Part shown: positions 1 to 5,060 of the stretch, piece after piece
Numbering within the stretch: the stretch's first letter is position 1
Layout: the number at the start of each line of letters is the position of its first letter
Source: Lachnospiraceae bacterium
GTDB lineage: Bacteria; Bacillota_A; Clostridia; Lachnospirales; Lachnospiraceae
Reading direction: 5' to 3'
Length of the DNA: 5,323 nt
Assembly (NCBI GenBank): GCA_009911175.1
Contig: QXWX01000197.1
Location: forward strand, 1 to 5,323
Notes under the pieces: model-generated
Database searches by the model: none
The model's input: the letters and a program-made list of their open reading frames with translations, nothing else
What the model was told of the DNA's origin: nothing
Position numbers and translations under genes: made by a program

Positions 1-110
1 CCAACCACCCCATCATATACTGCTCATAGATGCTTCCGCTTTGATGATAAGAACCTGTTTTTCGATCTGATGAATTTCCGAAAAAGTCATTCCAATAAGA
101 TCCGCTGTTC
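1..110 (-). other. Downstream flank of the DUF6033 gene, no gene assigned
   Basis: This is the stretch after the stop codon of the DUF6033 gene. I see no U-tracted hairpin here, so transcription may continue beyond the window edge. On the minus strand one frame is open from about position 154 to position 1 and would encode a Ser/Gly/Tyr-rich segment containing NSGSYWNDFFGNSSD. It has no ATG and no convincing ribosome binding site; the only start candidate is a TTG near 139. A second frame gives MTFSEIHQIEKQVLIIK and stops before the edge. Either could be the start of a further gene or chance. The window is too short to decide. Confidence 0.15.
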
Positions 111-875
111 TTATATCTGTAAATCCAGATTCGCGCCAACCTGCGGCTGATCTTTTATGGTGGTTTTGCCCGCATCCTCTTCCTTGGTTGCTTCGATGAT
201 TGTTTTCATATCTGCGTCATTCAGATAAATCGTGCCGTCTTGGGAAGCAGACATTTTTTCTTCTAAGAGCTGCTCTGCTTTGTTATAGGCTGATCCATCC
301 CCTTCCTTTTCCGCTTTCTTTTCTTCTAATGTTTCCGCTAATTTTTCCTTCCTTTCTGTTGCCTTTTCTTTTGTCTTTTCAAACAGTTTCTCAGAAATTT
401 TCTTCCTTTCTTCCCGCATCTTAGCACTCATTTTTAACATACCATCGTTTCTGGTTTGCATTCTGCAATGATATTTTCCGTTCTCATCAATATAACTGTG
501 CTGATACACTATAGTCCAGCCAGTGGCTTTCGCCATGCCTTCTGCCAATCTAGACATAGACTCAACGCCTTTTATCATGTCTTTCATATCCTTCTCTTTT
601 TCGGGATCATTCTGCATTTTTTTCAAAAGTTGGGGATTGACGGTCAGTGACTTGCCACTTTTGGCTGATGAGCAGACATTTCCAACCTTAAAATCTACGC
701 TTGGAACAAGTTTGGCCAGTTCATTCGCATACTCTGCTGTCTTCTTGGATTTACTGTTTTCTGCCGTCTCCTGTGTTTTTTCTGTTTCCTTCTTTTTCGT
801 GCTGCCTGCAGCAGAGTTTCCCGCCATACCCTGCGCTACATAACTTCTGTAATTGTTTGTAATCTCCATTGCCAT
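111..875 (-). CDS. DUF6033-type conserved hypothetical protein
   Basis: This gene encodes 254 residues from the ATG at 875. The frame stays open to a further ATG at 956, inside the end of the upstream gene, but the start at 875 is preferred because AAGGAGG (884-890) lies 8 bases before it. The protein has no signal peptide or membrane segment and is probably cytosolic. Its N-terminus (MAMEITNNYRSY), a Lys/Glu/Thr-rich linker (residues 26-46), a central domain with ELAKLVPSVDFKVG (52-65) and GWTIVYQHSYIDENGKY (119-135), and a strongly charged, probably coiled-coil segment (about 150-208) match my memory of the DUF6033 family from Clostridia, whose function is unknown. The tail is hydrophilic, with DADMKTIIEATKEED (220-234). 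The gene lies 58 bases downstream of the M56 gene on the same strand, so it may be the effector or output of that sensory pair. That role is inference from position only. Confidence 0.78.
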   Translation of the reverse strand: MAMEITNNYRSYVAQGMAGNSAAGSTKKKETEKTQETAENSKSKKTAEYANELAKLVPSVDFKVGNVCSSAKSGKSLTVNPQLLKKMQNDPEKEKDMKDMIKGVESMSRLAEGMAKATGWTIVYQHSYIDENGKYHCRMQTRNDGMLKMSAKMREERKKISEKLFEKTKEKATERKEKLAETLEEKKAEKEGDGSAYNKAEQLLEEKMSASQDGTIYLNDADMKTIIEATKEEDAGKTTIKDQPQVGANLDLQI

Positions 876-904
876 AATTTTTTCCTCCTTGATAATAAAT
901 TTAT

Positions 905-931
905 TTGAAATCCATTTCAACTGTACAGTTG
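905..931. promoter_or_regulatory. Two overlapping palindromes before the DUF6033 gene
   Basis: In the 58-base gap between the M56 and DUF6033 genes there are two dyads that share three bases. TTGAAAT-CC-ATTTCAA spans 905-920, and the perfect 14-base palindrome CAACTGTACAGTTG spans 918-931. Central spacers of 2 and 0 bases are too short for RNA loops, so protein-binding sites are likelier than hairpins. On the minus strand TTGAAA (920-915), 17 bases and TATTAT (897-892) resemble a sigma-A promoter. Its predicted start of transcription, near 885, would fall inside the ribosome binding site, so I doubt it is used in the normal way. Confidence 0.35.
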
Positions 932-933
932 GC

Positions 934-2178
934 CTATAATATTTCAAGCAACTCATAATACCAGTAATTCCTTATACTTTCATAGGGAATCTGTATTATC
1001 CTGTCTTTTGAACTGCTTTCATAAATACAGGATTCCGCTATGCCAGCCAAACCCGGAAGTTTATAAAATCCGCCGAAGACAATCCAAATTTCTCCTTCTG
1101 CATTGTTTTCTTCTAAAAAATCCTCAAAGGCCTGCCTTTCAACATAAACGTATCTGTCATCATACGAAATCATCTGGCTTAATTCCTCGGTATCATAAGA
1201 AATAACTTGAGGTTCCCCGTCATAATTTCCAACTAGAATGTCCCTGCTTTCATTGCAGCGGGCATAGGAATGTGTATGTACCGCCAACAGCATGGCCGCA
1301 ATCATCAGAAAAGCTGTGGCTAACATGCCTACGCACAGTTTTTTCCGGTATGGACGGAAACTGGCAATTTCGCCCATCCTCCTTTTCATGTCTGCAAATT
1401 CCCTTTCCCCCGCATAGGTGACGGCAGGCGGCGTACCCTCCGATTTTGAACTCAGCAGTTTCAGGATTTTCAGCAGCACCATGCCATATTCATGAGCCGT
1501 CCTTCTGCTGCTTTGTATGCACACCCTGTCGCAGATATCCTCCATATCTGCACGGAAATGTTTCTGGAAAACTGTCAGTAATGGGTTGATCCACAGGAGG
1601 CATCTGAGCATATCCCATGCAAAGCCAAACCATAAATGCCCTAACCGGATATGCGTCTGCTCATGCTGTATAACAGACTTAAGCTCATCTTTGCTGTAAC
1701 TGTCCGCCATCACTTTCGGCAGGACGATTTTCGGCTTTAACAGCCCGACGGTAAATGGCGTGATATTCATGTCTGTAACATAGATACGGACATTTTCAAA
1801 CATAACTTTTTCCATTCCGGAAACAGTTCTTTGAAGACGTATCCGTTTTCCAAATATACAGATGGCAGTCACCAGAATGCCTGCTATATAAATGCGGTCA
1901 CCCCACAGCCATGAAGCCGTTACTGCCGTAATCCTCCATGTTGCTTTTAGTACGGCGGCATTTTCATAAAACATCTTCAATCTTCCAAGAAACGGGATGA
2001 CCAGGAACAATGCCCACGACATCCCCCTTAAAAATGTCCGTTCCGAAAAATGTATTTTCCGGAGCAGCATCACAAGCCCGATCAGTACGAATGAAAATGC
2101 CGCACACCGCACAAGCTGGGTAGTGTAATAAGCCGTGCAAAAATTTATAAGGCTGGCTAATTGTCTCCAGTCGGGCAT
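934..2178 (-). CDS. BlaR1/MecR1-like M56 family membrane metallopeptidase
   Basis: This is a 414-residue integral membrane zinc protease that would transduce an external signal to the BlaI-type repressor encoded just upstream. Numbering from the ATG at 2178, likely membrane segments lie near residues 22-39, 52-67, 96-110 and 281-300. The M56 domain shows the PFTVGLLKPKIVLP motif (141-154), the zinc-binding HEQTH (172-176, catalytic Glu173) and DMEDICD, whose Glu213 is the probable third zinc ligand. Known BlaR1/MecR1 proteins carry a C-terminal penicillin-binding domain of roughly 240 residues after the last membrane segment. Here only about 110 residues follow (301-414), with no resemblance to that domain that I can see, so the sensed signal is unknown. 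The start at 2178 is chosen over GTG 2187 and ATG 2184 because AAGGAG ends 8 bases before it. It begins 5 bases after the BlaI stop codon, so the two are surely co-transcribed. The family call is firm; the ligand is not. Confidence 0.93.
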   Translation of the reverse strand: MPDWRQLASLINFCTAYYTTQLVRCAAFSFVLIGLVMLLRKIHFSERTFLRGMSWALFLVIPFLGRLKMFYENAAVLKATWRITAVTASWLWGDRIYIAGILVTAICIFGKRIRLQRTVSGMEKVMFENVRIYVTDMNITPFTVGLLKPKIVLPKVMADSYSKDELKSVIQHEQTHIRLGHLWFGFAWDMLRCLLWINPLLTVFQKHFRADMEDICDRVCIQSSRRTAHEYGMVLLKILKLLSSKSEGTPPAVTYAGEREFADMKRRMGEIASFRPYRKKLCVGMLATAFLMIAAMLLAVHTHSYARCNESRDILVGNYDGEPQVISYDTEELSQMISYDDRYVYVERQAFEDFLEENNAEGEIWIVFGGFYKLPGLAGIAESCIYESSSKDRIIQIPYESIRNYWYYELLEIL

Positions 2179-2183
2179 GGCCA

Positions 2184-2597
2184 TCACTCCTTTTTATCCG
2201 AGGATTCCGCATTCTGCCCCTTGCTTTTCTCCAGAATCTCCCCCAGTTCCTTTATCTGCTCATCTGTCAATGCGAAGCTCTGCAGCAGCGCCGCCATCGC
2301 ATTTGTCCCGCTGCCGGAAAAATAGCTGTCCACAAACTTCCTGCTTTTCTCCTTCACGCATTCCTCCTTCTGCTTCAGCACATAGTAGTGGTAAACCCTC
2401 GAATCATGCTCATCCACGGTGTATCCGAGGATATCCTTCTGGTTCAGGCGGTTCATCAGCACCCGCACCATCCTCATCGACATATCCACATTCCCCTGCA
2501 TCCTCTTGTAGACCTCAGAGGATGTCAGCGGCGTATCGCTTGCCCATAGAACTTCCATGATCTGCCATTCGCTCGGTGTAATCTCTTCCTTTGCCAT
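2184..2597 (-). CDS. BlaI/MecI/CopY family transcriptional repressor
   Basis: This is a 137-residue DNA-binding repressor of the usual length for BlaI/MecI. The N-terminal winged helix starts with the family signature ITPSEWQIMEVLW (6-18). It continues through TSSEVYKRM (25-33) and the recognition-helix region MVRVLMNRLNQKDILGY (43-59) to the wing HDSRVYHYYVL (64-74). The C-terminal part (about 78-125) corresponds to the dimerisation helices. In staphylococcal BlaI the activated sensor pathway cleaves an Asn-Phe bond in this region; Ser107-Phe108 looks like the equivalent place, but my alignment is by eye. GGAAGG (2605-2610) lies 7 bases before the ATG. The adjacent M56 gene makes a BlaI-BlaR type two-gene sensor. 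Autorepression is expected from the family, with the dyad at 2641-2673 as a candidate operator. Hand counts of 60-base samples give 47-57% GC, richer than the radical SAM gene. Confidence 0.95.
   Translation of the reverse strand: MAKEEITPSEWQIMEVLWASDTPLTSSEVYKRMQGNVDMSMRMVRVLMNRLNQKDILGYTVDEHDSRVYHYYVLKQKEECVKEKSRKFVDSYFSGSGTNAMAALLQSFALTDEQIKELGEILEKSKGQNAESSDKKE
2187..2192 (-). promoter_or_regulatory. Ribosome binding site fixing the M56 gene start
   Basis: AAGGAG on the minus strand overlaps the last codons of the BlaI-type gene. Three in-frame starts follow: GTG 2187 overlaps the site itself, ATG 2184 is 2 bases after it, and ATG 2178 is 8 bases after it. Only the last has normal spacing. 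Confidence 0.75.
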
Positions 2598-2629
2598 ATC
2601 TCTGCCTTCCTTTCATTTTATTTCGACAC

Positions 2630-2637
2630 TTTATATA
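2630..2637 (-). promoter_or_regulatory. Candidate -10 region of the BlaI-M56 unit
   Basis: TATATAAA on the minus strand would start transcription near 2624 and leave a leader of about 27 bases that retains the ribosome binding site. No good -35 box stands 16-18 bases upstream; that position falls in the centre of the dyad at 2641-2673. TTGACC (2645-2640) has a possible AATAAA 17 bases on, but that would start transcription at the ribosome binding site. Confidence 0.35.
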
Positions 2638-2640
2638 TCG

Positions 2641-2673
2641 GTCAATTATCGTTAATCATTAAGAGCCATTGAC
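2641..2673. promoter_or_regulatory. Compound dyad upstream of the BlaI-type gene, candidate operator
   Basis: GTCAAT (2641-2646) pairs with ATTGAC (2668-2673), and inside them TTAAT-C-ATTAA (2652-2662) forms a second dyad with exactly the same centre at 2657. Eleven of 16 base pairs match. It sits where the -35 region of the BlaI-type gene should be, as expected for an autoregulatory operator. It does not show the TACA/TGTA core known from staphylococcal and Bacillus BlaI sites, so its assignment to this repressor is inference. Confidence 0.4.
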
Positions 2674-2760
2674 GTTTTTATATGATATGGGTATGGACAG
2701 ATCATAGTTAAGCACTTCCCCTCTTTCCAAGTAATTTCCGGCCTGCCTACAGAAATAACA

Positions 2761-2798
2761 GACCGCCGCATATAGAGAATAAGTCCACAGCGGCGGTC
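2761..2798 (-). terminator. GC-rich hairpin after the radical SAM gene
   Basis: GACCGCCGC (2761-2769) pairs perfectly over 9 bases with GCGGCGGTC (2790-2798) around a 20-base loop. It begins 9 bases after the radical SAM stop codon. On the minus strand the stem is followed by TGTTATTTCTG, which is T-rich but not a run. A weak intrinsic terminator is likely, or a hairpin that protects the 3' end of the message. Confidence 0.5.
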
Positions 2799-2807
2799 AC
2801 TACCCGG

Positions 2808-3641
2808 TTATTTTGGTTTTAATTTTGCTTCTACCAACTCCTTATGGTAAAAATAATTTATATATTTTATTGAATGTTCAACGCAATATTCCTCAATCTC
2901 AACAGAAAGATTGTTCCAGAACCCCATGTTCCCTTTTACATATATTTCATCATATAATTCCACTAATTGTGGGTAGGCATTTTTTATGTAGCTGAGGATA
3001 TCCTGTTTATAACTCCCACGCAGGTTCAGATTTTCAAACCAGTATTCATCCACGAATCTGTGTGTTTTTACTATTATTTCCTTATAATCTGTTATGCCCG
3101 GAAAGATGGGCGACATGAACAAAACGGTATATATGCCGTTCTCATGCAATGTTTCTATCGTTTCAAGCCGTTTTCCGATGCTGCTGGCACGATCCATATC
3201 ACTTTTAAACTGCTCATCCAATGTATTGACCGAAACCGAAACTTTCAGATTTTTACACTGTTTCAGTAAATCAATGTCCCTTAAAATCAGTTGGGATTTC
3301 GTTGAGATATTCAGTTCACAATCTATGGAAATCAATTGCTCCAATATCTTCCGTGTATTTTCGTATTTTTCCTCAAATGGGTTGTAACAGTCCGTTACGG
3401 ATGACAGGAATACCGACTTTCCCTGCAGTTTCTTTTTGCTTATCGGCTTGTCACACCGCTTAATGTCAATAAAACTCCCCCATGCCTCACTATGATTCGT
3501 AAACCGCTTCATAAAACAGGCATAACAGTACCTGCACCCATGAGGGCAGCCTACATAAGGGTTTATCACATAATCGCTTGCTGGAAGATTTGATTTTGTA
3601 ACCAGATCTTTTACTGCTACTTCTTTTTCTACCATGTTCAT
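2808..3641 (-). CDS. Radical SAM protein resembling mobile pair protein B
   Basis: This is a 277-residue enzyme expected to bind a [4Fe-4S] cluster and S-adenosylmethionine for radical chemistry; its substrate is unknown. Numbering from the ATG at 3641, the N-terminus runs VTKSNLPASDYVINPYVGC and leads into the cluster motif CPHGCRYC (Cys32, Cys36, Cys39) and YACFMKRFTNH. Further conserved-looking blocks are SSVTDCYNP (80-88), STKSQLILRDIDL (113-125), VSVNTLDE (136-143), SPIFPGITD (177-185) and ENLNLRGSYK (203-212). This pattern matches the family I know as 'radical SAM mobile pair protein B', related to the SPL-type radical SAM proteins. The frame extends upstream to 3719, but GGAGGG (3650-3655) is 8 bases before ATG 3641, which decides the start. 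That ATG overlaps the stop of the XRE-DUF5680 gene as ATGA. The usual partners, protein A and a MarR regulator, are not in the window. Confidence 0.92.
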   Translation of the reverse strand: MNMVEKEVAVKDLVTKSNLPASDYVINPYVGCPHGCRYCYACFMKRFTNHSEAWGSFIDIKRCDKPISKKKLQGKSVFLSSVTDCYNPFEEKYENTRKILEQLISIDCELNISTKSQLILRDIDLLKQCKNLKVSVSVNTLDEQFKSDMDRASSIGKRLETIETLHENGIYTVLFMSPIFPGITDYKEIIVKTHRFVDEYWFENLNLRGSYKQDILSYIKNAYPQLVELYDEIYVKGNMGFWNNLSVEIEEYCVEHSIKYINYFYHKELVEAKLKPK

Positions 3642-3655
3642 AAGATAGTCCCTCC
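3638..3655 (-). promoter_or_regulatory. Ribosome binding site and ATGA stop/start coupling
   Basis: GGAGGG (3650-3655) lies within the last codons of the XRE-DUF5680 gene and 8 bases before ATG 3641. The upstream stop TGA (3638-3640) overlaps this ATG in the string ATGA, an arrangement typical of translational coupling. An alternative in-frame ATG at 3635 would be 14 bases from the site. Confidence 0.8.
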
Positions 3656-4312
3656 GTGGAACATACAGGCATATACCTTTTTCTGCCTGCAATATATCCG
3701 TTCCTCTCCTGAAAAACATTCAAAATCACCCTGCACCTGGCACTGGTACATATAATCGCCTTTCTGATAGAATTCCGGCCCTCGGAACGGCATGGAAACC
3801 GACACATGGGAAAGCGCTTCTTTCAAAAATATAATATCAAAATTCTCATCCAGGCTCTCCCCGTAATAATTCATAGCCCACACTGCATGATTCCTTATCC
3901 AGACACGTTCCCCGCCTATGAATTTCTGCCCGCCAAGGTAAGTATCCATATACAGGTAATCACCATCTTCATAACGGAAATCGTGGGAACCAGGCTGTGA
4001 CGGCATGATTTCATTTTCACCCGTGATATATGTGTTATTTTTTGCCCTGACTAAAAAAATCCTGATATCCTGCATAGGATATTTATGTTCATAAAAGAGG
4101 CTGATTGTACAGATATCATTTTCCTTCACAAGCCTGTCTATGGAGACTTTAAAAATCTCACTAAGCTGTATAAGGTTCTGAATATCCGGAAAAGACTGTC
4201 CATTCTCCCATTTTGTTATAGACTGTCTTGATATATCCAGCCTGTTAGCAAGTTCTTCCTGTGACAGTTTCATATTTGTTCTTAGTAATTGCAATTTTTC
4301 TTTAAATTTCAT
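3638..4312 (-). CDS. XRE family regulator with C-terminal DUF5680-like domain
   Basis: This 224-residue protein has two parts. Residues 6-61 form an XRE/Cro-type helix-turn-helix, with LSQEELANRLDISRQSITK (16-34) and the typical WENGQSFPD (35-43). Residues about 86-222 resemble DUF5680: FLVRAKNNTY (86-95), GSHDFRYEDGDYLYMDTYLGG (starting at 108), WAMNYYG (145-151), FRGPEFY (176-182) and ACMFHGG (215-221). DUF5680 has no established function to my knowledge; in such regulators it could bind a ligand or partner, which is inference. No membrane segment is visible. GGAGG (4321-4325) is 8 bases before the ATG. The stop overlaps the start of the radical SAM gene by ATGA, so the regulator and the enzyme should be made together. 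A near-consensus promoter and an inverted repeat covering both of its boxes suggest autoregulation. Confidence 0.9.
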   Translation of the reverse strand: MKFKEKLQLLRTNMKLSQEELANRLDISRQSITKWENGQSFPDIQNLIQLSEIFKVSIDRLVKENDICTISLFYEHKYPMQDIRIFLVRAKNNTYITGENEIMPSQPGSHDFRYEDGDYLYMDTYLGGQKFIGGERVWIRNHAVWAMNYYGESLDENFDIIFLKEALSHVSVSMPFRGPEFYQKGDYMYQCQVQGDFECFSGEERIYCRQKKVYACMFHGGTIL

Positions 4313-4329
4313 TCTGACATCCTCCAGGC

Positions 4330-4363
4330 ATTCATTATACTTTAGCGTTTTTCCATAATCAAT
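4330..4363. repeat. Inverted repeat spanning both promoter boxes, candidate XRE operator
   Basis: ATTCATTAT (4330-4338) and ATAATCAAT (4355-4363) pair at 8 of 9 positions around a 16-base centre. The arms cover the -10 and -35 boxes of the promoter of the XRE-type gene, where a repressor dimer would block transcription. Part of the symmetry follows from the AT-rich boxes themselves, so chance is possible. Confidence 0.35.
4334..4362 (-). promoter_or_regulatory. Sigma-A-type promoter of the XRE-radical SAM unit
   Basis: On the minus strand TTGATT (4362-4357) and a perfect TATAAT (4339-4334) are separated by 17 bases. Transcription would start near 4327 and give a leader of about 15 bases containing the GGAGG site. 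This is the best promoter visible in the window. Confidence 0.75.
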
Positions 4364-4829
4364 CCACCTATGCGTTCCAATCCGGCAACTGTTGGTTGCT
4401 TTCCAAAAAACAATTGTTCACTCTCTCTAAATTGAAAGGGACGGCTGCCCCGAAAGGCGGCACAAACGCAAACCGCCGTGTAAGCATATTAACTCTGATT
4501 TCCCCGCTTTCCAACTTATTATTTTCTGAAGCACTATAAAAATATCTGTGATATTTGAAATGTAAAGAAATGAATTTTGAAATCTTAGGACATGAGAAAA
4601 AGGACTGCCGAAACAGTCCTTCTACCGTTTTATCATTTATCCATTTAATTTTTACTGTTTTATTCATATACAAACACGGAAACTCTGAAACAGAAGTTCG
4701 CACCCCTGCCTAAGTTATCGCCTCTATTTTCCCCTAGATATAAATGTCTTTTTTTCGGCTTGCTTTCCCACCTAAAATATGTAAGATGTGTCACACAGAA
4801 TTAAAACATAATTTTAGGAGGACATGCCA
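4364..4829. other. Long intergenic region without a supported gene
   Basis: Between the promoter of the XRE-type gene and the SprT-like remnant I find no gene with a credible start and ribosome binding site. The region holds an isolated minus-strand terminator at 4600-4621 and a GC-rich patch (about 4439-4480) with several short complementary blocks (ACGGC/GCCGT, GGCGG/CCGCC) in otherwise AT-rich DNA. At the right end is the leader of the SprT-like gene with AGGAGG at 4816-4821. A weak plus-strand promoter could be TTGCTT (4760-4765), 16 bases, TAAGAT (4782-4787). The region looks like the residue of deletions. Confidence 0.5.
4600..4621 (-). terminator. Intrinsic terminator on the minus strand
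   Basis: AAGGACTG (4600-4607) pairs perfectly with CAGTCCTT (4614-4621) around the 6-base loop CCGAAA. On the minus strand the stem runs into TTTTTC, a short U-tract, while the plus strand has none. It would stop leftward transcription, yet no intact minus-strand gene lies immediately upstream. It may be a leftover of a lost gene or an insulator ahead of the XRE-type promoter. Confidence 0.7.
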
Positions 4830-5060
4830 ATGCTCAATATATCCGAAATCGTAAAGAAGACCGAGGAAATGTTTGACCTATTCAATCAGCATTTTTACAG
4901 CAATGAATTGACCCGCCCGGCCACCGCCGAAGCCCACGGCCTGCATATTGACCACCAGAACCGGCCAGCCAATATCCCCACGGCTGGCCGGTTCTATCTT
5001 TTTTACATTGTCTACGGTAAGCATGACTATCACGATAGGTATCTGTATCCTTCCGTTTAA
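4830..5060 (+). pseudogene. Remnant of a SprT-like zinc peptidase gene, internally deleted
   Basis: The first 29 residues from ATG 4830, including ISEIVKKTEEMFDLFNQHFY and then NELTRP, resemble the N-terminus of SprT-like putative metallopeptidases carried by Firmicutes mobile elements. They join in frame directly to TAEAHGLHIDH, which resembles a stretch that in those proteins lies after the catalytic helix, in the segment usually reading as FKE-AEAHGL. The middle part with the HExxH zinc site, roughly 70-80 residues by my memory of the family, is therefore missing. After HIDH the frame runs through the terminator hairpin to a stop at 5058-5060, and that tail is unlikely to be native. ATG 4830 is preferred over ATG 4824 because AGGAGG (4816-4821) is 8 bases before it. 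A short peptide may still be made, but not an active peptidase. The family call is from memory and needs alignment. Confidence 0.6.
4957..5004 (+). terminator. Very strong intrinsic terminator on the plus strand
   Basis: AGAACCGGCCAGCC (4957-4970) pairs perfectly over 14 bases with GGCTGGCCGGTTCT (4982-4995) around an 11-base loop. TCTTTTTT follows at 4997-5004. This is a textbook rho-independent terminator and probably ended the original SprT-like gene. Its survival close to the shortened coding part supports deletion inside one transcription unit. Confidence 0.88.

Noticed and set aside
200..843. Several plus-strand open frames opposite the DUF6033 gene
   Set aside because: They are the reverse of Lys/Glu-rich codons, which gives Phe/Ser/Leu-rich runs, and have no ribosome binding sites.
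876..956. Longer N-terminus for the DUF6033 gene
   Set aside because: The extra 27 residues would come from the end of the M56 gene and the palindrome gap; the strong ribosome binding site points to ATG 875.
996..1010. SSSK near the end of the M56 protein as a penicillin-binding SxxK motif
   Set aside because: It sits about 25 residues from the C-terminus in a polar Ser run, with no room for a penicillin-binding fold and no companion motifs.
2135..2560. A 141-codon plus-strand frame opposite the BlaI-type gene
   Set aside because: It is Ser/Pro-rich antisense to a clear winged-helix gene and lacks start signals.
3642..3719. Longer N-terminus for the radical SAM protein
   Set aside because: The extension overlaps the conserved end of the DUF5680-like domain, and GGAGGG is correctly spaced for ATG 3641.
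4368..4703. Open frame of 111 codons on the minus strand
   Set aside because: It starts with GTG, has no usable ribosome binding site there or at the inner ATG near 4667, contains the terminator hairpin 4600-4621 within its frame, and matches no family I know.
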